Assembly (NCBI GenBank): GCA_039936115.1
Contig: JBDTIZ010000194.1
Location: forward strand, 1-18,913
DNA from: DATIJJ01 sp039936115
GTDB taxonomy: Bacteria > Pseudomonadota > Gammaproteobacteria > DSM-16500
DNA length: 18,913 nucleotides
Direction: 5' to 3'
Part shown: positions 7,704 to 15,522 of the stretch, piece after piece
How positions within the stretch are numbered: position 1 is the stretch's first letter
Layout: each line of letters begins with the position of its first letter
Position numbers and translations under genes: made by a program
Notes under the pieces: model-generated
What the model was told of the DNA's origin: nothing
Databases searched by the model: none
Seen by the model: only the letters and a program-made list of their open reading frames with translations

Positions 7704-7861
7704 CCGTCGTCGTTGCAGACTTTTTGGCTTTTGTAGGGGCGAACCTGTGTGTTCGCCCAGCGGCCTAAATATGCAACATTATTTCTTCGATTTTCTTCGA
7801 TAGAGAGGGCGAACACACAGGTTCGCCCCTACAAAAGCAAAAAAATCTGCAACAACGCCGG
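7704..7861. repeat. Nested inverted-repeat element (MITE/REP-like) after fadB
   Basis: Arms of 55 bases (7704-7758 and 7807-7861) are inverted copies of one another with about four mismatches, and the innermost 31 bases pair perfectly. They are separated by 48 bases. Each arm also contains its own perfect hairpin, GGGCGAAC-CTGTGT-GTTCGCCC on the left arm (7737-7758), so the element can fold as two small hairpins or one long one. It encodes nothing. Its position 8 bases beyond the fadB stop suggests it also ends or protects the fad transcript. It resembles a non-autonomous, transposase-mobilised or REP-type repeat; no transposase is nearby. Confidence 0.75.
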
Positions 7862-7880
7862 TTTGTCCGCGGGATCCAAT
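7860..7880. repeat. Second copy of GTCCGCGG-ATCCA repeat fragment
   Basis: GGTTTGTCCGCGGGATCCAA matches the left edge of the window (1-20) at about 17 of 20 bases. It directly abuts the right arm of the inverted-repeat element. CCGCGG is self-complementary, and the whole looks like one arm of a GC-rich palindromic repeat. Confidence 0.45.
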
Positions 7881-7983
7881 ATTTTCTTCAGTAACAAAGC
7901 AAACCTCATAAACTCAAACACTAATGTTAATTCAGTACTATACTTATGTTAATTAAATTCGTTAAAAACAGCTGAATTTATCA

Positions 7984-8023
7984 CTTAAGAATATCTTAAT
8001 AATTCAAGCGTAAACTTAATATT
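7984..8023 (+). promoter_or_regulatory. PmrA-box-like direct repeats before the 1058-aa gene
   Basis: CTTAAGAAT (7984-7992) and CTTAATAAT (7995-8003) form a tandem direct repeat with a 2-base spacer, an 11-base period. A third unit, CTTAATATT, lies at 8015-8023. The published PmrA element controlling many Icm/Dot effector and secretion genes in Legionella and Coxiella is described as cTTAATatT-N2-cTTAATatT, and the third unit matches its half-site exactly. TATTAT at 8020-8025 is a possible -10, but it would place the transcript start at the ribosome-binding site. The region is AT-rich, so chance similarity is a real alternative. TTAAGA-ATA-TCTTAA (7985-7999) is also a perfect palindrome, the signature of a different kind of operator. 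Confidence 0.4.
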
Positions 8024-8044
8024 ATAAGAAAGAGGAGTGCGAAA

Positions 8045-11000
8045 ATGGCAAATTTACGTTCTTTTTTGAGTGATTATTTTCGCGTGGGTGAACAAAAAGA
8101 AGAGCTTCCGACGAAAGAACATCAAAAGCATAAAGAAATTGTTGCTTCTAGCCGTAGCAATGCAAATGATGCGACATCAAAAAGCTCGATTGGTATGATA
8201 GGACGTATTTTTAACGAATTTCCACTTCAATTCAGAGAACAAATCAAACAAGCAGACTCTAAAGAAATTGCTGTCATTCATTATGCGATAACCCCTGAAA
8301 CTGTTGATGACTGGGCACACCGAGCAGCATTAGCTATCAAAAGCTGCAATTTAGTTCGTGAAACCATCACATTACCTCTTACACTGAAAGATGGTTCGCT
8401 AAGTAGCGGTGCATACACGCTAATTAAAGTAGAGGACTTAAAGGACTCAAAAAAAAGTCATGCCAGCACTACATTTGATAATTTGATTGAAGAAATTCTT
8501 TTGAAATCCGTCTCAGAATTATTAGACGAAAATGGTGAAGTGCAAAAAGAGATAGCCACCCTCTTAGGTATAGATACATTAATCGCAGATAATTTTCAAA
8601 ATGGAATGATATCGAGTAATTTTGAAATTAAATTACAACTTATTGTAGCCTATGGTACTCAGTTAATTATTTCCAACATGATTCCATTCATGATGGCATA
8701 TGCACCACCTCCTGGAGAGGAAGGCTTGGGTGAGCTTGATATGACTGATATGGCTAACATCGGTAAAACATATCCATCCAAAGTATTAGCTTTCCAACAG
8801 TATTTTTTTGATAGGCTTATGGAAAAAAATAGAGTGATAAAAAGTAAAGAGGGTGACGAACTTCTAGTGCCGACGTATACTCAATTTTTTAGAAATAAAA
8901 TCCATGAGCATGTTAACCGCCTTTTCAATCCTGAAGCTCGTTACGCAGAATGTGCTGTCGAATTAGAAAAAATTTCACCAATTAAGGTAGCAGAAATCAT
9001 TGCTCATGATTTAGAGGATTCAAAATCTTTATGTGCAGAAATGAAATCAGATGCACACGCGGCGCATCGAATTACTTTTTGGATTAAGGTATTAGAAAGC
9101 ATTGAATTAAAGTATCGTAAAGATCCGAGCGTTAAATATTTTAGTCTAATGCAATCAATACTAAAAAGCTTACAAGAAAGTTCTTTTGATTTACCATCAT
9201 TAATGAATCAAAAAACACAAGCTCTTTATCATGCCTGTATTTTGGCCTCCCAAAATCCACCAACTCCAACACATGCTACAGTTCTGTTCCCAAGTAAAAT
9301 GCTAGATGCCAATCTTACTAGTTTAAACAAACTTCTTAACCTGGATGATAATATATTTATTTTCGAACAGGTAAGGAAGATCTCAAAACAATCTGTAGGA
9401 ATTTTTTCAAAAGGAAAAGAATTATTAGCGCAAATGATAAATATGGAAACCCAGGCATCTTTTCTTTACGATTCACCTGTTAATGTGAGCCGCAGCTTGT
9501 TAGGTATGGTTCAAGGTGAAAGTAATGCCCCTGAATATCAAGCTTTTCTCATAATACAGGTTAATAATAGAAAAAATGCTCAATTTTCACGAGAAAGAGA
9601 AAGAACAATTGCTAATTTTCAGAAGGCACTTGAATCTGACAGTCAATTAATTAAAAAACTTACTTCTAAGCTACCTAAATTTGCATCAGCTGCGTTGACT
9701 GAAGCGATGTTTGAAATAACTCAAGATGATTTTTTAAATGTAACTAAAAAAATTCCCTATAGTAAATTGCTCGAAGAGTATTCTATTGCGATGAAAAAGC
9801 ATCACTCTTCTTCTGAAGAATTAATCGCATTTAAAAATAATATTAAAAAATCATTTATTAAAAACAAAATAGAACTTTGCAAAAAGTTAATTGAAAAGTT
9901 AGATTATTTTATTGAAAATGAAATTGATGCGGATCTTATTAAAACTAATCCCAAGATACAACAGTCAATAGAAACCTATCGCGCACTAAAGACTTTTTTT
10001 GCTAAATCAATCGCTAATAATAATGAAATACATGATGATGCTGTGAAATGGGATGATTTAAATAAAACATTTAAAGTGTTTTTTGATAATTTTCTTAAGT
10101 TGGCTAATAGTTTTTACGGATTCACTCAAAAGTTAAAGTTAGATGCGAAGATAGCATTAAGAGCGGAAGGTGCAATTTTAGTTGAGCCATCTGTAACGGA
10201 TGAGAAAAAGGAAGAAAGAGCGAGTGTTGGATTTTTTTCTGGTTCTAATGCAGCGCGATCACCTTTAAAAGTTGCTGTGGGTAAAGGAAAGGTATCTGAG
10301 CTTTCTCCAGAATTATTCGATTCATTTTTTTCAATGTCTTTTCCATTATCACCTGTCAAGGATGCATTTAGCCAGGAAAGTTTTTCTGCCGTAACAGAGA
10401 CACAAAAATTGAGTCTGATGATAAAAATCATTCATGATGATTCTTCACATTCATACAAAGATGATACTTATCTTACCCATATTTACACGCTTATTTTCAA
10501 TTCAATTGATAGAGTAAAACGTACGCATAACTGTAATTTGGATGAGATTGCTGCGCTAAATGAAAAGTTAACGCAAGCTATAAGTAGTAGAAGCTCCTCT
10601 CAGGAGATAAAAAGCGAAAATGATTCTATCGATGATTTGAAATCTATCAAATCACTTGCGGAATTATTCAGTGATAAAGTTAAACATAATTATCCATACG
10701 ATGGTTCTGCAACGAAAGATCATACTAGAATATATACTGTGATGAGTATTCGACGCATGCATGAAAATATCAAAAGTCTTAAAGAATATCAGCTTGTCTT
10801 GATGGCTGAGCGATCGGCTTTTAGATTTAAGACTTCGGTTGCAGTTGCGCTAGATGATTGTATTCAGCAAGGTAAAAAATTTAAAGCCAATCCAGAACCC
10901 GATAAATTTTATTTTCCTCGAGCGGTAGATCTGTTGCAGTATATTAATAAATGCGAAACTTACGTTTCTCCGACAGCGAACCAAAATAAAGTAATATCAA

Positions 11001-11221
11001 TTATGGCGGCTCGTTCTATCGCCCATAGTTTGTTAAATATTAGTTTAGATAAAACGCCGGGTATCAAATTAAAAGAACTCTATGAGGGTATTAAATTGCT
11101 TTGTGAGCAAGAGGTTGTGGATGGCAATCTAATAAAACTTTTGGCGTCAATCTCGAAAGATATTGAAATTAAATTAGGTATTACTTCGACTAAGCAACAG
11201 TCGAGTTGGTTTTCAAAATAA
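8045..11221 (+). CDS. Large orphan protein, 1058 aa; candidate secreted effector
   Basis: I recognise no enzyme family in this long, mostly helical, lysine-, serine- and glutamate-rich protein. It has no signal peptide. A moderately hydrophobic stretch at about 197-220 runs into a proline-rich PPPGEEG turn (221-227). The middle (about 600-700) is densely charged and helical. Around 715-790 the sequence becomes serine- and proline-containing and looks like a flexible linker, before a C-terminal helical domain (about 800-1045). The last residues, STKQQSSWFSK, are polar with Trp at -4 and Phe at -3; hydrophobic residues at these positions are a known, weak feature of Icm/Dot-translocated proteins. 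No EExxE-type acidic block is evident near the end. AGAGGAG 7 bases before the ATG supports the start. The gene stands alone behind PmrA-box-like repeats. Effector status is an inference; that the gene is real is much more certain. Confidence 0.85.
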   Translation: MANLRSFLSDYFRVGEQKEELPTKEHQKHKEIVASSRSNANDATSKSSIGMIGRIFNEFPLQFREQIKQADSKEIAVIHYAITPETVDDWAHRAALAIKSCNLVRETITLPLTLKDGSLSSGAYTLIKVEDLKDSKKSHASTTFDNLIEEILLKSVSELLDENGEVQKEIATLLGIDTLIADNFQNGMISSNFEIKLQLIVAYGTQLIISNMIPFMMAYAPPPGEEGLGELDMTDMANIGKTYPSKVLAFQQYFFDRLMEKNRVIKSKEGDELLVPTYTQFFRNKIHEHVNRLFNPEARYAECAVELEKISPIKVAEIIAHDLEDSKSLCAEMKSDAHAAHRITFWIKVLESIELKYRKDPSVKYFSLMQSILKSLQESSFDLPSLMNQKTQALYHACILASQNPPTPTHATVLFPSKMLDANLTSLNKLLNLDDNIFIFEQVRKISKQSVGIFSKGKELLAQMINMETQASFLYDSPVNVSRSLLGMVQGESNAPEYQAFLIIQVNNRKNAQFSRERERTIANFQKALESDSQLIKKLTSKLPKFASAALTEAMFEITQDDFLNVTKKIPYSKLLEEYSIAMKKHHSSSEELIAFKNNIKKSFIKNKIELCKKLIEKLDYFIENEIDADLIKTNPKIQQSIETYRALKTFFAKSIANNNEIHDDAVKWDDLNKTFKVFFDNFLKLANSFYGFTQKLKLDAKIALRAEGAILVEPSVTDEKKEERASVGFFSGSNAARSPLKVAVGKGKVSELSPELFDSFFSMSFPLSPVKDAFSQESFSAVTETQKLSLMIKIIHDDSSHSYKDDTYLTHIYTLIFNSIDRVKRTHNCNLDEIAALNEKLTQAISSRSSSQEIKSENDSIDDLKSIKSLAELFSDKVKHNYPYDGSATKDHTRIYTVMSIRRMHENIKSLKEYQLVLMAERSAFRFKTSVAVALDDCIQQGKKFKANPEPDKFYFPRAVDLLQYINKCETYVSPTANQNKVISIMAARSIAHSLLNISLDKTPGIKLKELYEGIKLLCEQEVVDGNLIKLLASISKDIEIKLGITSTKQQSSWFSK

Positions 11222-11227
11222 ATATCA

Positions 11228-12628
11228 TCACCTATCCACCGCCAAAACTTGTTTAGCAGCACGTATTCCGGTTAGATAGGCGCCATGCACAGTGGATGGA
11301 TCTGTTGTAGAGGTTGCTTCGCCAGCAAAAAATAATTGATTATTAACCGGCGCTATAAATTTTGCATAATAATTTGGTTTAACACCTGCGGGTAAATAAG
11401 AATAAGCGCCATAACTTAAAGGATCCGTATTCCAGCGCGTAATGAAATAAGAACTTGGTTTTGGAATGTTTTCGCCATAGATTTTTTTCAGCACACTCAT
11501 CAAATAGGTAATCGTTTGCTGATCACTCCAGTGTTCGATTTCAGCGCCGCGTGAACCGCCGGTAAACATTAACAAAATAGGTTGTTGTGTATATTTGTAA
11601 TAATTCATGATATCGACGGTTTCATGCAAATTGTAATTTTTTGGAATGTAACCAATCCATTCTGTTTTCGTGTCCCAAAATGGATGATCGAAAAATAAAA
11701 ATATTTTGTTATAAACTGCCATGTCTAGCTTATTAATAACGTCTAATTTTTCAGCGGGCAGGGTAGGCGTAAAAGTAATGGCTCCGGATTTTAATACGCC
11801 GAGTGGAACAGTAATGATGACTTGTTTCGCTTGATAGTGTGCAGTATCCGTATAAATATCAACACCTTCTTTTCCATAATTTATTTTTTTGACGCGTTGA
11901 TTTAATTCGATTGGAATATTTTTTGTTAAAGCAGGAAGTATTTGGCTATATCCATAAGAGAAAATAACATTTTTTCCTGAAACAACAGACTGATTGTAAG
12001 GTAGTTGTGCATTAGCTGATAACGAGTGTAAATCAGCAGAGAATTCATAAATATAAAGCACAGTAATAATGTAATGCAAAAGATTTGCAGTATCACCGCT
12101 TAAATAGTTTTGTTGGATAAATAATTGATAAGCATCTTCTATGGATTTGTTGTCAAGCAGAGCAGTATTCTTTTCTACAAAATGATCAAATTGATGCGCT
12201 AAATTAAGTGCTTGTTTGACTTGATTCTCAGGTAATTTTTTTCCTGCTGCATCGTAAAAAATATACGATTCAAATCGAGCAAATGGACTGGTATCCGCGT
12301 AATGCGTTGCCGTTGTAGAGAGATGTTGTTGTTTTGCCATTAGTGCAATGGGATTGTTGTTAATTCCATGAATCCATGAGGCGCCTAAGTCAAGTCCTGG
12401 GCCCCAAGAATGCACTGTATCTATTCTGCCACCGATGCGATTTCTAGCTTCTAATACTAAAACTGGAATATGTTGTTTAACGAGGTAGTTAGCGGCTGCT
12501 AACCCTGAAATGCCTGCGCCAATCACGATGACTTCTGGGTTGTTTTTCTCATGATCGGTTTGTGCATGACAGATCGTTGAGCTTAACAGCGTGATTGTTA
12601 GGAGAATAAAAAGGAGATTTTTTTGCAT
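11228..12628 (-). CDS. Exported flavin monoamine oxidase family protein, 466 aa
   Basis: This is a member of the FAD-dependent amine oxidase family (monoamine/polyamine oxidases, which oxidise amines to aldehydes or imines with release of hydrogen peroxide). After a signal peptide (about 1-22, likely cut after CHA), the dinucleotide-binding motif VIGAGISGLAAA lies at 35-46, followed by Glu60 and the family ARNRIGGR block (61-68). The C-terminal FAD-contacting block FFAGEATSTTDPSTVHGAY occupies about 433-451. The length is typical of the family. The leader peptide implies a periplasmic or secreted enzyme; the sequence does not show its substrate. A strong sigma70-like promoter lies upstream (12681-12709). 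Its stop codon is only 6 bases from that of the convergent 1058-aa gene, leaving no space for a terminator between them. Confidence 0.88.
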   Translation of the reverse strand: MQKNLLFILLTITLLSSTICHAQTDHEKNNPEVIVIGAGISGLAAANYLVKQHIPVLVLEARNRIGGRIDTVHSWGPGLDLGASWIHGINNNPIALMAKQQHLSTTATHYADTSPFARFESYIFYDAAGKKLPENQVKQALNLAHQFDHFVEKNTALLDNKSIEDAYQLFIQQNYLSGDTANLLHYIITVLYIYEFSADLHSLSANAQLPYNQSVVSGKNVIFSYGYSQILPALTKNIPIELNQRVKKINYGKEGVDIYTDTAHYQAKQVIITVPLGVLKSGAITFTPTLPAEKLDVINKLDMAVYNKIFLFFDHPFWDTKTEWIGYIPKNYNLHETVDIMNYYKYTQQPILLMFTGGSRGAEIEHWSDQQTITYLMSVLKKIYGENIPKPSSYFITRWNTDPLSYGAYSYLPAGVKPNYYAKFIAPVNNQLFFAGEATSTTDPSTVHGAYLTGIRAAKQVLAVDR

Positions 12629-12680
12629 TTATGAGATCCAGCTAAAATTCTTATCAGTTAGAAAGTATTAAGAGGTGAGG

Positions 12681-12709
12681 ATTCTACGAGGGTGCTGAAA
12701 AAATGTCTA
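12681..12709 (-). promoter_or_regulatory. Sigma70-like promoter of the amine oxidase gene
   Basis: Read on the minus strand, TAGACA (12704-12709) and TAGAAT (12681-12686) are separated by exactly 17 bases and each matches the sigma70 consensus at 5 of 6 positions. The start of transcription would be near 12674, leaving a leader of about 46 bases before the ATG at 12628, which has a weak GGAT ribosome-binding site. Confidence 0.55.
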
Positions 12710-12789
12710 GTCTGTCGCGTTAATTGCTAGTCGCTGGGCGTATTATTTTTGAACCCTCCTCTCCCTAATGTGCAGCCAGGTACATTGCG

Positions 12790-12851
12790 TGAGAAACACT
12801 ATCACCCCGCACTCACACCACTGTCACCCCGCAACAAGTGCGGGGTGACAG
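12790..12851. repeat. Composite CTGTCACCCCGC repeat with 12-bp hairpin
   Basis: A perfect hairpin, CTGTCACCCCGC (12821-12832) paired with GCGGGGTGACAG (12840-12851) around AACAAGT, is preceded by a half-unit CTATCACCCCGC (12799-12810). The flank TGAGAAACACT (12790-12800) is also shared with the copy at the right end of the window (18815-18826). The hairpin ends 6 bases after the stop codon of the leftward peroxiredoxin-like gene, so it may serve as its 3' end structure. No T-run follows on the minus strand. Confidence 0.75.
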
Positions 12852-12857
12852 TATGGT

Positions 12858-13418
12858 TTAACTCTTCTTCCACTTAATATTACATCCCATACTCGGTTTT
12901 TGATCCGGATTAATTGTCTGGTCAGCGATGATAGCATCAAGCACCGCTATTAAATCTTTTCCCGTAACCGGAATCCCATTCCCAGGTGTTGAATCATCAA
13001 ATCGTCCACGATATACACATGCCAAGTTGCGATCAAAAACATAAATGTCAGGCGTACAAGCTGCTTGATAAGCTTTTGCAATGTCCTGAGTTTCATCATA
13101 GAGATAAGCAAATGTATAACCATTCGCTTCTGCTTCTTTATGCATCTGCTCTGGATTATCGGCAGGATAATTTTCAACATCATTTGAACTGATAGCGACA
13201 AATTGAATTCCTTGCGCCTGATATTTTTTTGCAACAGCGACAATTTTTTGTTGAATATGTAAAACATAAGGACAGTGATTACAGAGAAACATGATCACAG
13301 TCGCAATATTTGATTTAGCCTCTGTGAGTGAAATTATTTTTCCTGTTCGTGTGTCAGGTAATTTAAAATCGGGTGCAAAAGTGCCTAACGGCAACATGCT
13401 GGAAGGTGTTAATGCCAT
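12858..13418 (-). CDS. Thioredoxin-fold peroxiredoxin-like (AhpC/TSA-type) protein, 186 aa
   Basis: This is a cytosolic thioredoxin-fold protein of the PRX-like group related to AhpC/TSA. Its opening, PLGTFAPDFKLPDTRTG, is typical of peroxiredoxins. The active-site loop FLCNHCPYV carries a CxxC pair (Cys46, Cys49) where classical peroxiredoxins have a single peroxidatic cysteine. The cis-proline region is AACTPDIYVFD (Cys121), and the C-terminus has the subgroup's MGCNIKWK signature (Cys179). It probably reduces a thiol or peroxide substrate, but the physiological substrate is not established for this subgroup. The frame opens 15 codons earlier (13463), but CAGGAG 6 bases before the ATG at 13418 makes that the start. 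It is divergent from the FadL-type gene and followed by a hairpin repeat. Confidence 0.88.
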   Translation of the reverse strand: MALTPSSMLPLGTFAPDFKLPDTRTGKIISLTEAKSNIATVIMFLCNHCPYVLHIQQKIVAVAKKYQAQGIQFVAISSNDVENYPADNPEQMHKEAEANGYTFAYLYDETQDIAKAYQAACTPDIYVFDRNLACVYRGRFDDSTPGNGIPVTGKDLIAVLDAIIADQTINPDQKPSMGCNIKWKKS

Positions 13419-13548
13419 TTTTGTCTCCTGAATTAAAATCGAATAAAAAATAACATAATTCATTGAATTTGGACAATTATTATTGAGTTAATTGATATTA
13501 AAAATCCTTGTTTTGTTATACGAATCCGGTATTCTAATTCATCTTATT

Positions 13549-13562
13549 AATACGAACGTATT
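13549..13562. promoter_or_regulatory. Small palindrome in the divergent PRX-like/fadL promoter region
   Basis: AATACG-AA-CGTATT is a perfect inverted repeat of 6-base arms in the 238-bp region between two divergent start codons. It could be an operator acting on either gene, but arms this short in AT-rich DNA can arise by chance. It does not match the PsrA or FadR site consensus known to me. No convincing -35/-10 pair was found for either gene. Confidence 0.2.
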
Positions 13563-13656
13563 TTTTTATTCTCAAGTTGATAAAGCACTATTCCGCTTGT
13601 CGGTTGATCGCTAATGCAACACATGGAATTTAAAACTGAAAGTGATGGAGGACTTC

Positions 13657-15000
13657 ATGACGAAGCGATTTAATTTTCAACGTCTTTTTTTGTTAATGTC
13701 TGCAGCAGGAATTATTGGTTTTACAAATACTGTAACAGCAGCTGGTTTCCAATTATGGGAGCAAGATGGTGCAAGTATAGGTAATTATCATGCAGGCAGA
13801 GCTGCAAGTGCTGAAGATGCAAGTACAGCTTATTATAATCCAGCAGGCTTGATTAAAATTCATAATCAACAAATCGTTGCCGCTTTAGATCCTATTATGA
13901 CGGATATTGATTTTCGCGGTACTGTAGGTGTTAGCACAGCAGGTATTGGGACTATAGGTCCACAACCCGTTGTAGCGCAAGGCGGTAATTTTGCACTTAT
14001 TCCCGCTTTTCATTATGCAGCACCGATTAATAATCGATTAGTCTTTGGTTTAAGTCTCGTGGCTCCATTCGGTTTAAAAACAAGTTATGGTAGCAGTACG
14101 TTTGCGCGTTATGCTGCGACGCTGACATCGCTTCAGGTTGCAGATTTATCTCCTTCTCTCGGATTTGCAGTTAACGATAAGTTATCGTTAGGCGCAGGCT
14201 TTGATTTTGAACATGTTCGCGGCGAATTTGATGCGAATGCAGGCAATCCAATTTTGAACACAGTGTTTGGAACCAATATGGAGTCCACTTCACAGAATGT
14301 TGGAACGAGTAATGGTTATGGTTATCATTTAGGTATCTTGTATCAGTTTACTGAACAAACCCGAGTTGGTTTAGCTTATATCTCTCAAATCAGACACCAT
14401 TTGCGGGGCTCTAGTAAGTTTGTTGGCCCTCTTGCCAATAATCTGGCTGGCGGTTATCAGAGTTCAGGACAACTTAAGACAGATGTAACTTTACCTGGCA
14501 CAGCAACTTTAAGTATTTTCCATATGATTAATCCAGCTTGGGATTTCTTAGGATCGCTTTCCTATACCCAATGGAATGTATTTGAAAACCTGGTATTGCG
14601 AAATGTATCTGGCTTGTCAGGCGGTGCGAGTAGCAATACTATCGTCGCGGTTATTCCTGAAAGTTATCGTAATACATGGAATTTATCTCTAGGCGGAAAT
14701 TATCATGCCAGTGAACAATTCATGTTTAGAGGTGCGTTAGGTTTTGATCAATCACCTACAAATAACAAATATCGCAATCTGCAATTACCTGACAGCGATC
14801 GTATTGTATTTGCACTGGGTGGTCATTACCAACATACCAATACACTTGGATTTGATTTAGGTTGGACGCATTATCTTGCAATGAATTCAAGAATCAATAA
14901 TCTGTCGCAAAGCCTAGGCGATCAAACAACCGTTACAAGCGGCTCTGTTCAGCTCAGCGCTGACGTTATTGGGGTGCAAGTGAAATGGGATATTGTTTAA
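13657..15000 (+). CDS. fadL: FadL/OmpP1/TodX family outer-membrane channel, 447 aa
   Basis: This family forms 14-stranded outer-membrane barrels with an N-terminal plug, and its members import long-chain fatty acids or other hydrophobic compounds. Residues 1-28 are a signal peptide (cut likely VTA|AG). The mature protein begins AGFQLWEQDGASIGNYHAG, the typical FadL start, followed by the conserved NPAGL motif (61-65). Alternating hydrophobic and polar strands with many glycine and aromatic residues fill the rest, ending KWDIV; the last residue is Val rather than the usual Phe or Trp. The frame opens at a GTG (13642), but GGAG at 13647-13650 points to the ATG at 13657. A perfect terminator follows. 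With fadE-fadA-fadB nearby, a fatty-acid substrate is plausible but not proven; members for aromatic hydrocarbons also exist. Confidence 0.9.
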   Translation: MTKRFNFQRLFLLMSAAGIIGFTNTVTAAGFQLWEQDGASIGNYHAGRAASAEDASTAYYNPAGLIKIHNQQIVAALDPIMTDIDFRGTVGVSTAGIGTIGPQPVVAQGGNFALIPAFHYAAPINNRLVFGLSLVAPFGLKTSYGSSTFARYAATLTSLQVADLSPSLGFAVNDKLSLGAGFDFEHVRGEFDANAGNPILNTVFGTNMESTSQNVGTSNGYGYHLGILYQFTEQTRVGLAYISQIRHHLRGSSKFVGPLANNLAGGYQSSGQLKTDVTLPGTATLSIFHMINPAWDFLGSLSYTQWNVFENLVLRNVSGLSGGASSNTIVAVIPESYRNTWNLSLGGNYHASEQFMFRGALGFDQSPTNNKYRNLQLPDSDRIVFALGGHYQHTNTLGFDLGWTHYLAMNSRINNLSQSLGDQTTVTSGSVQLSADVIGVQVKWDIV

Positions 15001-15014
15001 TCTTATGCTGTCAC

Positions 15015-15042
15015 AAAAAAGCCGTCCTAGGACGGCTTTTTT
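15015..15042. terminator. Bidirectional intrinsic terminator
   Basis: A6-GCCGTC-CTAG-GACGGC-T6 (15015-15042) is a perfect inverted repeat with A- and T-runs on both sides, continuing as T8 to the right. It lies 14 bases beyond the fadL-type stop and about 20 bases beyond the stop of the convergent secreted-protein gene, so it can end transcription from both directions. Confidence 0.92.
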
Positions 15043-15062
15043 TTATCTGTTATTTTTAAATA

Positions 15063-15488
15063 TTATGCAACAGGCTTGATGTTGACTTGTGTGTTGAGGA
15101 ATCCCAGCGATATGATTTCAACCTTATAGTTAGGATAAGGTTTAGTGACTGTTACAACTAAGTTATCAAGATTGATAGATAGCTCTGCGACCTTGGTACC
15201 CTTGCAATTAGATGAAGCGTACATATCTGCAGTGCAGATGCCGCTTAATTTTTGGCAAATAAATTTAACGCCTGCTTGGGGTGTAGAAGCGATATGACCT
15301 GGTTGTTTGGTGTTAGGATTGTAAGCAGGTGTTGATTTGTCTGAACAAGATTGGAATTTGGAATTTGTTATCTTGACGCTTGAAGGTTTGTCAGTGTAGT
15401 TGTAAACATCTAAATCTGCGCTTGCTATGATAGGAAAACTTAATGCAATTACTGTGGAACCCAGTACTAAATATTTTTTAAATGACAT
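15063..15488 (-). CDS. Small secreted four-cysteine protein, 141 aa
   Basis: I do not recognise a named family. Residues 1-24 are a clear signal peptide (MSFKKYLVLG..., cut after ASA), leaving a mature protein of 117 residues starting DLDVYNYT. It is rich in short beta-type strands and has exactly four cysteines (48, 78, 85 and 95), an even number that fits two disulfide bonds in the periplasm or outside the cell. The best-defined block is CQKLSGICTADMY with a nearby NCKG. CAGGAG precedes the ATG, and a strong sigma70-like promoter (15523-15551) suggests good expression. It is monocistronic, convergent with the fadL-type gene across a shared terminator and divergent from a short-chain dehydrogenase. 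Confidence 0.75.
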   Translation of the reverse strand: MSFKKYLVLGSTVIALSFPIIASADLDVYNYTDKPSSVKITNSKFQSCSDKSTPAYNPNTKQPGHIASTPQAGVKFICQKLSGICTADMYASSNCKGTKVAELSINLDNLVVTVTKPYPNYKVEIISLGFLNTQVNIKPVA

Positions 15489-15522
15489 GTCAGACTCCTG
15501 TAAAGAATTTTAATCTGCGGCT

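Larger units (their letters stand above)
7696..8044. other. 349-bp intergenic region between fadB and the 1058-aa gene
   Basis: The left half is a nested inverted-repeat element (7704-7861) followed by a GTCCGCGG-ATCCA repeat fragment. The right half is very AT-rich. It contains a direct repeat ATGTTAATT at 7924-7932 and 7946-7954 (22 bases apart), a TATACT hexamer at 7939-7944 without a good -35, and the PmrA-box-like repeats at 7984-8023. A short open frame across 7749-7952 lies mostly in the repeat element and is not a gene. Confidence 0.6.

Noticed and set aside
7749..7952. 67-codon open frame on the + strand after fadB
   Set aside because: It lies largely inside the inverted-repeat element and has no ribosome-binding site; its translation reflects repeat sequence.
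13419..13463. Longer N-terminus (15 residues more) for the peroxiredoxin-like protein
   Set aside because: The extension starts without a ribosome-binding site and is not peroxiredoxin-like, while CAGGAG precedes the internal ATG at 13418.
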